The notes: generated by a model not told the origin, from the sequence alone. A stretch of 64,000 bases of DNA from Siphonodentalium dalli (GCA_032622095.1 CP136061.1:24432991-24496990); one strand, 5' to 3'; positions 47,128 to 58,880 are shown, counted from the first letter of the stretch. Numbers and translations are program-made.

Positions 47128-48226
47128 TAGAGATGGGCGGTTGTGAAAATTTGCCTCGGTTTCGGTTTCGGTTGTGGAAAAAGAGTTGAGTTTCGGTTTC
47201 GGTTTTTTTTAATAAAAATGACTAATGTGAACAAAATCTAATTATGCTTCATCATATTACAAAGAAAACACACCAATTTTATCACCATAACTTGTGAGGT
47301 ACATGTCCTTTTATAATTGTAAATTATGTATCATATTGTTACTAATACATGTATATTGTTAATGTCCATGTCGAGTGGCAGTGCCAGAATGCAAGTGAGT
47401 CTGTGTATTGTGTATGACTGCAATTCAGCATCATATGATCATAAGTGTGAAATAATATAATGATAATTTATATTGGCATAAAACTAATGTGTTACTAGTA
47501 CTACTAGATATATGTGTATAGTTATGATTTGAAAAATAAAACTTGAAATAAACAACAAAATGAAAATAAAACATAACTAGAATCTCTCAATCACATTATC
47601 TGGCTATATACCTATTACCATATTTAGGGAACATAATACTGTACACACTATACATGCATCCAATACAAGTCACCTGAATGAGTGCTATTTCTAAACAGTT
47701 TACCGACAAACGGTATAATTCATTCCGGCTCCGATTCTGGCATAACATTTTTAATCAACGGCGCACAAATATATTTGACGATTTAACATCCAAACAGTGA
47801 TAAAAACTAATAGGGGATGCGGGTAACAACCATTGATACCTTTTGATATCGTATCCTCGTTATCAAATTCACCTTTCAGAGTATTTGTACGGCCTTAATG
47901 ATTAAAATAACATGAGAAATAAACTGACTTGTGTTGTGTTTACTACAGCGAAAATAGGTGTACACGGAAGCAACGTAATTAATTCGTCGCGCGATTTCAC
48001 CATGCGAACTCCTTTCTGCATATATTACAGGCGGCACACTTAGATTTCTTATCTTTCTTTGAAAAATATTTCCACACAGGACTCGTTTGTTCGTCGTGCT
48101 CTGCCATGATTACAGGAAGTTGTGACAACCGAAACTACGGGTTTTCCCAACTTACCACGGTTGTCATTTCCGGTTTTTCCCGACAACCGAAACCGAACTG
48201 ATTCCACGGTTAACCGCCCATCTCTA
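47128..48226 (-). mobile_element. 1.1-kb hAT element with BED exon
   Basis: Ends TAGAGATGGGCGGTT and AACCGCCCATCTCTA are perfect and flanked by an exact 8-bp duplication GTCAGGAG (47120-47127 and 48227-48234). Subterminal GGTTTCGGTTTCGG repeats lie on the left and the complement on the right. Confidence 0.95.
47997..48107 (-). pseudogene. BED-finger start of a hAT transposase (36 codons)
   Basis: On the minus strand, close to the element's right end, an ATG opens a 36-codon frame: MAEHDEQTSPVWKYFSKKD followed by CAACNICRKEF. S-x-VWKYF and CxxCxxx(K/E)F are the classic start of BED-domain hAT transposases. The frame stops just after the first Cys pair, and the His pair and catalytic domain are absent. 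The position next to the terminus is where an autonomous hAT gene starts, so this is an internal-deletion derivative that kept the gene's 5' end. Confidence 0.75.
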
Positions 48227-48791
48227 GTCAGGAGTGAAGTGAACATGTGGTCACATTGGAATTGGTTGGATCTTGTATCAGTCACCTCATCATCAAACAA
48301 CATACTAGTATCTATTGCAACGTCAGATGAAGAATATCGTAGATCAAAGGTTCCGCATTTTGAATATGGGGACTTGTAAAGTAAATCTGCTGTTACGACT
48401 TTGCTGAAACATTATTGTTCTAATCGATGAGACCTCAAAAGTGTCCCGTTTTTCCAGCGAATAAGATACTACAACAGGTTGCTATCCCTCTCGTGATGAC
48501 TGATTATCTAGATAAGAAACATGTTTTTATAACACCGTAACCGTGACCAGGCGGTCGTATTTTGGGTTCCATCACAATCATTTGTGCTTTATACACACGG
48601 GCGACAATAAATATGGAAGTATACTGCATGCATCAATGATTGCTACCAATGAAATATTTATCTATACCTTTCTGGGAAATATGGTGATTAGTCGACTAGG
48701 AGATTGCTAATCGATTATCACAAAAATTCTAGTCAACATCGACTAATTGTTTCAACACTAAAGGGTTCTGTAACAGTGTTGTATAAGCCTT

Positions 48792-49374
48792 GTCACTGGT
48801 TCGCGATTTTCAAGATGGCCGATGGTTCCATATGGTCCGATTCCTAGCATTTTACCCAACCCAATCGGTAAAAGGTCAAAGTTAAAAAGTAGCATCCATT
48901 TGTAAACATTCAACAGCTGAGTGCGAGCATTTTTTTTATCAGCATTGTATGGCTTAATTTCAGTTATTGTGAGTGCAACTACGGGTTTAAGAATTGATTT
49001 GTGGCCATGTCATCTACAGAGTTAGGATCTGGTGACGATGCAGACATTCAGACGTTTAAGCGATGGACGCCCTCTTTTGTCAACGAACTTCCCATAATTT
49101 ACTGATAAATAGCGAGTATTTGTGATAAAAAAAAATAACGAAAAAAACATATACGTGATACACTCAATCCATCTACTGCGTGAAACCTACGTATTGTATG
49201 TATCCAGGATGATTGTTTAATTAGTTTTATGAAGTTGTCGCACCTGCGATTCGGTAACGAACTGTTGCCATTTTATTTTGGGAATTCCCAGACTGGAGCC
49301 ATATGCTAAAAATAGATGCTACTTCTTAACTTTGACCTCCGGGGACCAAATGGCGGATTCACGGCAAGTTAGTG
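48792..49374. mobile_element. ~580-bp TIR element
   Basis: The left end at 48792 (TCACTGGTTCGCGATTTTCA...) and right end are imperfect complements. The clearest shared block is AGGTCAAAGTTAAAAAGTAG, with GCATC following, at 48874-48897 and its complement near 49315-49338. It contains the short frame at 49007-49105. Confidence 0.6.
49007..49105 (+). CDS. Short unrecognised frame inside a TIR element (32 aa)
   Basis: ATG GTx context GTGGCCATGTCATC opens a 32-residue frame, MSSTELGSGDDADIQTFKRW then TPSFVNELPIIY. It may be a first coding piece of a transposon or captured gene. No domain is recognised and the stop comes quickly. Confidence 0.2.
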   Translation: MSSTELGSGDDADIQTFKRWTPSFVNELPIIY

Positions 49375-49535
49375 ATCTCACTTATTGAAGGATATTTATT
49401 ATTTGAAGTGATTTTTACACCTTATGTATTTATGGTGATCAGTAGGCCATGTTCGGGATTTGTTTCGACTAATCGACTGGCAGATTTCAGTGTCAACCTA
49501 TTTAATATTCGAATCGACGTTGATCAGTCGACTAA

Positions 49536-49549
49536 TCGTTTCAACACTA
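49536..49549. mobile_element. hAT right terminus (CGTTTCAACACTA)
   Basis: It is preceded by GATCAGTCGACTAATCG, as at the right end of the 46212 element. It may pair with 44497 to form an outer 5-kb hAT that contains the others. Confidence 0.5.
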
Positions 49550-49984
49550 GATACATGTATATGAATAACATTTATTTAATGGGCTGACCAGAGCGCTATG
49601 TACATGTACCAGTAGGTAAATTATAAAATTTACATATAAAATTATTTTTGAGAATTTTTTTCTGGAGAATCAATATAAAATTAAGATATAAACATTCTAA
49701 TTGAACAAGTTCAAAGCTGACGCACCTGATAATTATACACCAGTCACACCAAGTACATTTTCAACTCTGTAACTTTTGCTCCAGAGATTTACAAATTGGT
49801 CCTCCCCTCAATGTACATGTAGTGACTGAAAAGACCACTCTGTCATAGACTGATGATCATGCGGCCACTGTAGTCCTTATTAATGCAGAAACTGAAAATA
49901 TCATTTGCACATGTATGTCTACAATCATGTACATGTATTTTAATACCCCTAAGATTAAATATGTAATTTATTAATATATTAAAA
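49550..49984. other. Non-coding stretch rich in TACATGTA
   Basis: No gene. The octamer TACATGTA and its overlaps are frequent here and on to about 60.7 kb. Confidence 0.5.
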
Positions 49985-49989
49985 CCGAA

Positions 49990-50225
49990 TAAAACATTGC
50001 CAGACCTGATTCACCCTTTGGGGACCTCACTCTTCTTTGGTCTCAACTGCTATGGGAGACCTAGGGTCAGATTGAAGTTTCCCAATCATCAGTTGAAGTT
50101 GGTGATGCTCACCCAATAGTCACCTCGATTCAGTGATTATGTACCGGTATTTTATCTTCTGCAAATTAGGGGATATAGATACTCAACTGAAGGGAAAAAG
50201 TAATCAATCTGCACAATTGGAGGCA
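49990..50225. repeat. Diverged relative of the 4833-5333 element interior
   Basis: GGGGACCTCACTCTTC, GGGTCAGATTGAAGTT, GTTGGTGATGCTCACC and TATCTTCTGCAAATTAGGGG follow the same order as 4935-5090. Confidence 0.75.
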
Positions 50226-50721
50226 ATAAAGAAAGTACTGGTAGAGATGACATGGTTCTAGGGATTTTTCTAAACTACTAGTACGGTACTAGTAATACAT
50301 GTCAATTGCATTATGGTAGAATTATGCATGTTTCCTCCAATGCTTGCATATTTTTCTCACGTCCTAGTTCATCAAATGTGTTGATCCAATCAGAGGTGGT
50401 GAACCTGGTAATTATACCCCCTAATGGCTAATTATCACGTCTGACATGCTTTATCTCACTTCACTTATCTCTATGGTGCAGTAGCTGCGATGTCCAAACC
50501 TGCACTGGATGCACCACGACATGATTATCTAGTAAATTACATGGACTTTCATATAAATAAGCTGTTGAACACCCCATTTGTATAAGCTTTGGTACATACT
50601 AGTAGATTTAGATGGGCATTAGATGTACTAGTATCAGAGTTAACAGCAAAATTAAATGGAAATGCAGGCTTCATTCAAAGAAAGTCAATAAATTAATTAC
50701 AATGTACCTCCTCAGGTTATC
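50226..50721. other. Non-coding stretch
   Basis: Nothing supported. Confidence 0.5.
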
Positions 50722-50723
50722 TA

Positions 50724-51922
50724 CTGTTATGCCCAAAGTAAATGGCCCATCTAACTGAAGTGGCACCCCAGTTTAACTGCGTTCCGTTTTAACCTAACTG
50801 CGGTTATAAGATACGTTTAAAACGCAAGAGAACCGAATAAATTGTGCGGTTAAAACGGATACGTCACGGTTAAACCGGTATATGTCGCTCTTCATGGAAT
50901 AGATACCATATGGCATGTCATGTTTTAGTTGCCATGCCATGGCTCGTTAACATGCCAGTGTACATTTCAATATCAATATTTTTTGTTGTGGATCTTCTAT
51001 TTATTTTGGATAAATAGAACAGACATTCATATACCAATATTTTATGTTTTGGGTAAACGGAAGATTGTGATGTATGGTGTGAAAAAATAAAAGTGTTTTT
51101 GTGTGTTTTATTTATTTTTGGATTTCTTTTTATTATAATGTTGTAAACGCGTTTAAAATGGAACAACCACAAAACGGAAAAAACACATTCAAACGGATCA
51201 AATGGCCACTGAATTTCAAATGGATTCGAGTGGATAATTATATAATAATATAAAGTGGGGGTTAGAGTCCCACACATGCACACACATGCATTTAAACGGA
51301 ACAACGGCACTCTTCAAACGTCGGGCATTATTCGGATATCGGAAACCGATATTTAAGTTTTCCGATCTTGCATTCGTTGCTATATAATCATAATTAACTA
51401 TAAACGTGACACGCCAGCTAGATTCGCGAATTGCGTATGTATTATTACTAGTATTAAATTCAGCTTCAAACATAAGCATGTATTTTTTCTCAAGCCGAAC
51501 AACGGAAGTATACTAGAACATATACGTCAAAATTATACAGTTTTCAACAAGTCAGGATTAAAATATAAAATATATCGTGTTGAGTACCGATGGTGATAAC
51601 AAAAACATACAATCAACTCCTGGTCGATTATGAAGTTACCACTTTGCTGTGATCGCTAAAACACAAAACGATAACATACATGTACACTGGTAGATGCATG
51701 GGTAGTACCCCTCTCTTTCCCATTAAATATTCAAATACCGGAAGGTTAACGTTTACGTGCGGTGTAACCGCAGTTAAGGGTTATTAACTGCGGTAACCTA
51801 ACCGCATGCAACTGCGATGCCACCGCAGTTACGGCAAATAACTGTGGTGCGGTTACAGTTTAACCGCAGTTGTAAACGGATTATAACTGCAGTTAATGGG
51901 TCATTTACTTAGGGCATAACAG
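50724..51922. mobile_element. 1.2-kb TA-flanked element with TAACTGCGGT subterminal repeats
   Basis: Ends CTGTTATGCCCAAAGTAAAT and complement are flanked by TA (50722-50723 and 51923-51924). Both ends carry GTTTAACTGCGGTTA-like repeats. The terminus resembles the hairpin MITEs at 53395, 56854 and 57529 (CAGTAATGCCCTAAATAA). The minus-strand frame at 50918-51310 has no transposase features. Confidence 0.75.
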
Positions 51923-51924
51923 TA

Positions 51925-52555
51925 CATGTATCTTAGGAGTGTGATTGCCAGAGTCTCTGAGATATCAGCTACATGTACTTTGAAGATAGTCTATCTCTTC
52001 CTGGAACCACATTATACAAGAACAAGAAGAACAACAACACCATTTCTAGAAGACTCATTTTGAAGGGACCTACCGGTAGCACTGCTTTTCCCAAACAAAC
52101 ACATGAGAAATATCTGTTGTCACAAATATTTCACATAAAATTGTTTTAAAAGATAAATTTTCAATAAAAATGTGGTTACATGTACATGTATGTTCTAAAT
52201 AGAGCCACATAAACTGTCCCCCGAATATTAGAACAAAATATTTTGTAGCGACAGAAGCTCCCCCCTGTATATGTAGAAAAACTTCATAGAAAGAGGTAGA
52301 CCATTTTCCTGAAGCTGGTGCCCTTATATTTTATATACATGTACTTTGTACATACTGATACATTTAGAAACAACTGCCAGGATATCATATGCTACTGGTA
52401 TACGGTAAATCATATGTTTTGTACTTAGTTTATACCAGTAAATGTACTTGAGCTGTCGACCTACTAGTACGACATAATATGTGGGCTAACATGTGAAAAA
52501 CAGTATCCCTATTGAACTCACTTTAGTGTGCACAGACTATACCGTATCTACGGTA
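51925..52555. other. Non-coding stretch
   Basis: No gene or repeat supported other than scattered TACATGTA. Confidence 0.5.
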
Positions 52556-52559
52556 TACT

Positions 52560-52905
52560 CGGAGACCAGTCTAGAGGTTTAAAATTGGGAGAGGTCACTT
52601 CTCCCTGTTTGGTTATTAGGGAGAAGTGGACTGTTGGAGAGAAGTAACAATGGCTGATGTTCAGTTTACACCCCAAAATCACCCGTCTGTGATCCAATAA
52701 GTATTATGCAACACAAGAGCCCAATTATAACACCATTATAGTGAGTAAGAACACCATTATAATCAATATACTGTTGTTGGGACATTTGAATTCTGTTATG
52801 TGAGAGAGAAAGAAGTCACTTCTCCCCTGGGACAAAAATAGGAAGAAGTAGCACATTTTTGGGAGAAGATGTTCCCCAAGTCGCCCTCTAGGCTGGTCTC
52901 TGTCT
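52560..52905. mobile_element. Repeat copy lacking the 59150 insertion (empty paralogue)
   Basis: Ends GAGACCAGTCTAGAGG and complement CCTCTAGGCTGGTCTC. Its complement aligns with 58885-59149 joined to 60281-60345, sharing AATACTTATTGGATCA, CAGTCCACTTCTCC and CAGGGAGAAGTGAC. Confidence 0.75.
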
Positions 52906-53390
52906 GTATTAGTAATGTACATGTACTAGTGGGTCTTATTTATTGAATCGTTATAAAAGCTGGTAATAGCCTGATATAAATATATAACTCTATCATTCAT
53001 ACAAATGAATCAATTGGAATCATTTACCTGGTATTACCATCAAAACATATTCAGTTATCAATGGGTTCAGTCTGAGATGTGTGTTTTATTGATAAATATA
53101 CCCTGTTATACTGCTACCCTGCCCATTAATAAATCTACCCTGTGATACTGGTACCCTGCCCAACGATCATCTTTTGATCTCTGCTCTTTTCGTTTTAAGT
53201 TCTTTGAAGGTATTAGGTATCATGTGATGATGTTCCTGCCTAGATTATCCAGCACACCCAGGTGTGCCGGAAGCAAAGGTCAAGGGCACCCAACTTCAAG
53301 AAATGATTATGATTTCTAGTCAGGCCTGAGAAGTAAACACTCATGTAGCAATCTTAAAGATGTATTCAGATACAACAACAACATACACAA
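52906..53390. other. Non-coding stretch
   Basis: Nothing supported. Confidence 0.5.
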
Positions 53391-53394
53391 TCTA

Positions 53395-53566
53395 CAGTAA
53401 TGCCCTAAATAATCAACTCCTTAACCACTGCAGAATTATGGGTAACTTTTCAGGGTTTAGTCGGAAATATGGCTTGTTGGGTAACCAGCCATATTTCCGA
53501 CAAAATCCTGAAAAGTTACCCATAATTCTGCTGTGGTTAAGGAGTCGATGATTTAGGGCATTACTG
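53395..53566. mobile_element. Foldback MITE (TA-flanked, CAGTAATGCCCTAAATAA), copy 1
   Basis: Nearly the whole 172 bp is a hairpin. Arms include ACTCCTTAACCACTGCAGAA and ATTATGGGTAACTTTTCAGG. Flanked by TA. Confidence 0.9.
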
Positions 53567-53720
53567 TAATTCAACATTGTTTTCCACTTTGTTCTGTTGA
53601 TAACTAAATAAATGTACATGTATCGTATGAGATATAAGTTTACGTGATCTATAAATACCATATAATATCATTTTGTTAAATATTGTAAAATTAACAAAAT
53701 AATTTTAGGTGTCCCCCTAA

Positions 53721-53900
53721 AACATTGAAATGATATGATACAAATGCATAGAAATTAAACATACTAGTAGCATCTTTAATGCAGCACTTCTCATTCCAAT
53801 CTTGTTATTTTATACATTGAAATGATATGATACAAATGCATAGAAATTAATCATAGCGTCTTTAATGCAGCACTTCTCATTCCAATCTTGTTATTTTATT
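53721..53900. repeat. Direct duplication of ~90 bp
   Basis: Copies start ACATTGAAATGATATGATAC at 53721 and 53814 and differ by a small gap (CTAGTAG missing in the second). Confidence 0.9.
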
Positions 53901-53905
53901 ACACT

Positions 53906-55049
53906 AAAACTAAATAGAAAGTAATGTATGGTTTGTATTAACCCGGAACCCTGAATACATCTTTAAGCACTTTGAATGATTAGCTCATATAATAAGGCAA
54001 ACAAAAAAAACATGTCTGTTTCCGGTTTCCTGACCTACCTGAAAATATTAGTGCGACCTGAAAATTTCTGATCGTCTGACAAAAAAAATAACTAAAATGC
54101 TGCACTATATTGACGAGGAAACCCGACAACTCAACTAAATTAGCGACAATGGTGAGTCAGTTAAACACCACTCTAATTATTCACCAATGGCTACCCTGGT
54201 CACAGACGCAGCAATTACGTCACATGAATTCACTCGACGGCACCCTTTGATCTGTTTAACAGTATTGCGATGCAATCCGACATGTGCGCTGCTGGGTTTT
54301 CACTTTCAAATCAGGGTGTATTACATTGACCCTGTAACAATCTTAATTGGCACGCGCCTTAATTATTTAATCTAAACTTGATGCATAATTTGTATGCATG
54401 TTTCACCTTTTTGCTGTTTTGGGCAGGTACATGTACAGCAGTTAGACGGGAATAAATGCGGTTAAAAAGCATAATTATCGACCAACTATTTCCTTCACGG
54501 ATTCTGCAGACCCCGTTATAAAACTCCTGTATATGAGGCAAGGGGCCTACCGGTATGTTTTGGAATTGATTCGACGGTTAAATTAGAAGGACTCGGAATG
54601 GGAGAGGAGTCTTTTACAGACATTGTGCCATTATATAAATCATACATGCACATACCATTACCAATGACAAGCCTTAATATTAGGTGTATTACAAAAATAG
54701 ATATTCAACAGAGAAACGTAATTATATTATAATCGTGTGCATGCATGTGCGTTGTAGGCCTACTCGTGTTTTATATTTGGCGGCATGCACGTGCTGTCAT
54801 TGAGATACGTCACGTATTGTATATAGTACGATGTCACCAGATGGAACAACCATTCGTGGTTACAGAATGCTCAGTTTAATTCAATTAATCATGGCGACCA
54901 CGGGGCAATAAATCTTTCAGATTGTTGACCTGTAGATTTCCGTTTATTCTGAGAGTCGCACGGCATGGTGAAAATGCGATGTCAAGATGATGGCACGGGT
55001 ATCATTATTTATATCTAGATAGAATTGGGTATATTGTCAGATATAAAGC
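53906..55049. other. Non-coding stretch
   Basis: Short frames only. Nothing supported. Confidence 0.5.
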
Positions 55050-56382
55050 TAGTTATACCCCCCGCAACGAAGTTAGGGGGGTATACTGGAGTCAGCTTGT
55101 CCGTCGGCATCCGTCCGTTCCCACAAAATGCCACTTATGTGTCTTCGAAGCCATTCAAATACCATTTGGACTCAAATGATTGCTTATGTGGCTAGTCACA
55201 TAAGCAACCTCATTTGACAGCTGAAATGTGATCTAAGTGGCCTGAGAAAGTCACTTGAAAAAAATCTCCTTTAATAAATGGAAACAATTTGTCCATCAAT
55301 ATGGATGTCCAACCAGTGTTCTATGGACACGGACGGACGGCTTAAGTGGCTAGCAACATTAGCAACCTTATTTACAAATATACAATATTTTTCTTAATCG
55401 CGCGTTATTTCTTAATGAACTCTCTAAATTGTGAATGAAGGGTTGAAAAAATACAATCTGCTGACTACTTCACATGCGCCAACCTTAAATCACAGAATAC
55501 ATTGACACTTGATTTGCAGCCTCTCAAGTAGCATTTCGTGAGAACCCCTTTTGAAGCCACGTAAAAACAAGTAGTCACATAGGTCACGCCATTTTTTCTA
55601 GCCACTTAAGTTTGTAGACACATAAGGGGCAAAATGTGGGTCCGTCCGTCGGCGTCGTCCGTCCGTCGGCGTCGTCCGTGGACACAAATTTGTCCGGAGT
55701 TTTTCTCAGTCGTTTTTTGATCAATTTCCGTGAAACTTGGCACAGACATCAACCACCATGGGAACCTGTGCACCTGCGATTATGACGTCTGTTGGACTTT
55801 TTTTAGTGGAGTTATCCCCCTTTTTCGACTTAGAAAATTTTCACAACATGTATACTTTTGTCCGAGCTTTTATTCCTACATTTTTCAGTCAATTTTTTTA
55901 AAACGTGGCACAGATATTTAGTACCATGGGAACTTGTGCACTTGCGATTATGACGTCTGTCCGACATTTTTTGGTGGAGTTATCCCCCTTTTTTTATTTA
56001 GAAACTTTTTTTGCAACATTCATAATTTTGTCCGAGCTTTTATTCCTACATTTTTCGGTCAATGTTTTTTAATCTTGGCACTGATATTTAGTACCATGGG
56101 AACCTGTGCACCTGCGATTATGACGTCTGTCCGACATTTTTTGGTGGAGTTATTCCCCTTTTACAACTTAGAAATTTGTTCGCAACATACATAATTTTGT
56201 CCAAGGTTTTATTCCTACATTTTTCGGTCAATAGGTTTAAGATTAGGGTTATGGTTGTACACCTGCAATGGGAACTGTTATTTTATTATTTTAACTAAAT
56301 GTTTACTGACATGTGAAACATCTTAGTATTTTAAAAACAGGGGGGTATCCGTAGTCCCATTGGGACAGTCACACCTCTAGTT
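55050..56382. mobile_element. 1.3-kb element with GTTATACCCCCCGCAACGAA start and internal 168-bp repeats
   Basis: The left end has a small hairpin (ATACCCCCC ... GGGGGGTAT). The right end has GGGGGGTATCCGTAGTCCCA and CACACCTCTAGTTTT. Units of about 168 bp start near 55688, 55855, 56025 and 56190 (partial), with CATGGGAACCTGTGCACCTG and GATTATGACGTCTGTCCGAC. GTCCGTCCGTCGGCGTCGTC repeats lie at about 55640-55675. Frames within are repeat by-products. Confidence 0.85.
55126..55637. mobile_element. Nested TIR element inside the 55050 element
   Basis: GCCACTTATGTGTCTTCGAA on the left and the complement GCCCCTTATGTGTCTACAAA on the right are extended outward by CCCACA(A)AATG-type inverted sequence. 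No coding content. Confidence 0.55.
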
Positions 56383-56383
56383 T

Positions 56384-56431
56384 TCAAAGGTATTGAGATA
56401 CAAAGGTATTGAGATACAAAGGTATTGAGAA
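56384..56431. repeat. 16-bp triplet repeat CAAAGGTATTGAGATA
   Basis: Three consecutive, nearly perfect copies directly abut the end of the preceding element. Confidence 0.9.
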
Positions 56432-56853
56432 TACCAACTTTAATCTTGCTTTTATAATATGGTGCATTATACATGTAGATGCAACAAAACTTTATTTGAA
56501 TGGATTTTGAAAAAAAAAAAAAATCCCCAAATCAAATAATTTCCCTACCTGCTTACCTGGATTTTTTTGCTCAAGAAATCGGAAATAGACATGTTTTTTT
56601 TTTGGCCTAACACACAAAATTTGGTCTCAGACAATGTTTATGACTGTACAGACTTTTCTTTCCACTCTATAATGCGTAAAAAGACACGCTATACCAACTA
56701 CCAGGTAAATGGATTCTCCCATTCAGCTATAAAAGTACACTTTGGATAGTCTATTGTTCAGCTGGAGAAGTGTTCAGGAAACATAAGAAGATGCCAGACA
56801 GATGAAAAGATAATACTAATACATGTACAATTGCAGAAGGATTTCTATTAATA

Positions 56854-57021
56854 CAGTAATGCCCTAAATAATCGACTTCTTCAGTAACCACAGCAGAATT
56901 ATGGGTAATTTTTCAGGAGAGCTTTCCGATGAATGGCAACAAGCCACATTTCCGACTAAATACTGAAAAATTACCCATAATTCTGATGTGGTTAAAGAGT
57001 CGATTATTTAGGGCATTACTG
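56854..57021. mobile_element. Foldback MITE, copy 2
   Basis: TA-flanked, same arms as 53395-53566 with a different loop (CTTTCCGATGAATGGCAACA). Confidence 0.9.
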
Positions 57022-57057
57022 TAATTGGTGGGAAATGTTCAGATGATGCTGCTTTTA

Positions 57058-57283
57058 CAGACCTGCGGCTGATGCATGTGAACAACGCATGGGGCTATTT
57101 GGTTAGATGCAATATTTCAAACCATACTGGCATCGCGGGTGACACAGTTAAATTCATCCAACTGCATCAGCCACAACCCCAGTGATATACCTGTACATGT
57201 ATGTATTGTTTGAAACGTTGCACCTATGGTATAACCTGATAGCCGCATGTTGGCTGCATGCATCAGCCGCAGGTCCGTGAAAG
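57058..57283. mobile_element. MITE with CTGCGGCTGATGCATG ends
   Basis: Inverted ends of about 50 bp: ACAGACCTGCGGCTGATGCA on the left and TGCATCAGCCGCAGGTCCGT on the right. No coding content. Confidence 0.75.
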
Positions 57284-57528
57284 CCACTTAATAAGATCAA
57301 CTAACAGGCTTAGGCCTATGATCATTTGTTGAACATATTATCTGAACATTCACTATATAAGTGAGCTACTCAATTTAGGATAGAAAGGTTAAAATTAAGT
57401 CTGTCAAGAGATTCTGGTTATGACCCAAATTCAAAATTGTGTCTTATTTGCACTAATTTAAGTAATTGTTTTATCTATGGTGTCCCCAGAGCTCATGACT
57501 CCGTAAGCCTTGTGATTATTTGCCTATA

Positions 57529-57741
57529 CACTAATGCCCTAAGTAATCGACTCCTTAACCACAGCAGAATTATGGGTAACTTTTCAGGATTTAGTCGGAA
57601 ATATGGCTTGTTGCCATTCATCGGAAAGCTCACAAAATGATCTTTCCGATGAATGGCAACAAGCCATATTTCCGACTAAATCCTGAAAAGTTACCCATAA
57701 TTCTGCTGTGGTTAAGGAGTTGATTATTTAGGGCATTACTG
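57529..57741. mobile_element. Foldback MITE, copy 3 (longest hairpin)
   Basis: 213 bp with arms of about 95 bp that are almost perfectly complementary, including TTGCCATTCATCGGAAAG at the loop. TA-flanked. Confidence 0.95.
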
Positions 57742-57743
57742 TA

Positions 57744-58880
57744 TGATTTTGCAGCATTGATAATGATCTTATGAAATCGGCTAGTGACTCACTAATACTA
57801 ATACGTAATGTCAATCTATAACAGAACTGATGTATCTGCTTCACTAGATGCTCTACAAATTAAATCATACTTCAGCAGTCATCTATGTGTTATTTTAATT
57901 ATACCACAAAAAATATAGACATCTTTGCAGCTGATTAATTCACTGCTGGTGTGTGTGCAGTGCTGTTTAGCATGTCTATTAGGGAAGGTTTACTTAATTA
58001 TATCGACTAATTCAAACCTTGTAGATTCATGGGTGGATGAGTACATATTTGAGGTCTGATGTGGTTTAGTCTGGATTAAGTTTATAGAGGATTACATACT
58101 ACGTGGCCGTAGGTTAATAGAATGATTGGATAATCTCTTGGATTTACTTCTTCAATGACCATAGTGAGTATACAGTATATCTAACTAAATGATCTCTCAA
58201 AGGCAGTCAAATAACCTTGTCAATATTATTTTAAAGGTGGACTGTACATGTACACTAAATCTGGCCATTTATGGGACTCAACAGAATATATATATGTAAC
58301 AAATGAATTTGAGCCTGGACTCGAGTCATAAACTCATTTTCATTATAATTACCATGTTGTTTGTATCGTTCATAGAGCACACAAGTGTAATTTGCACAAA
58401 TCCATGGCTCAAATTCATTCATTTATTCAAAGTAAATAAAATATAGTATGCCTCATTTTTTAAACTGGCATATAATAACTGGCGGTCTAATTATTGTAAC
58501 TAAGGATAGTTTCCATGTACGTTACCGGTACATTTACCAGTACATTGTATTTTTGTTAAAGCATCCAGTTCGTAGTGGATACAAGTTGAAAATTGCTGTT
58601 TAAATTCGAGTTCATCCTTCTGGTTACTGTAAACCTATTTGAGTTTTCACTTGTTTGTATGGTAAGTAACATAATTATAACAAAGTTATAATTCAATATA
58701 AAATATTAGATTAAATTTACCGTTATTTCACTTCGATTTTGGTTTATACAAGAAGATGGTTTTTGTCAACCTAATGTCAATGAAAATATTAATTCAGGAT
58801 GGCTGGCTACTTATTTGTAAATCTACTGTACATTTCATTCTGAAGCACATGATTTAGCTGAATAGTGGCAGCTGAAGGGA
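57744..58880. other. Non-coding stretch
   Basis: AT-rich with several TACATGTA octamers. No exon or repeat supported. Confidence 0.5.

Larger units (their letters stand above)
46212..48760. mobile_element. 2.5-kb hAT with two nested insertions
   Basis: Ends TAGTGTTGAAATGACTAG and TTGTTTCAACACTA are flanked by a perfect 8-bp duplication AAGGGTTC (46204-46211 and 48761-48768). Inside lie the CCGCGGTATT MITE (46424-46770) and another hAT (47128-48226). Without them, about 1.1 kb remains with no transposase. Confidence 0.9.

Noticed and set aside
48049-48303. 84-codon minus-strand frame crossing the hAT end
   Set aside because: It spans the element terminus and target duplication. The real coding piece is in another frame (BED start at 48107).
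50918-51310. 130-codon minus-strand frame in the TA element
   Set aside because: No DDE transposase or DNA-binding motif, and composition follows the AT-rich DNA.
55730-56194. Frames with CTCDYDVCWTFF-like repeats
   Set aside because: Produced by the internal 168-bp repeats of the element and not conserved as protein between units.
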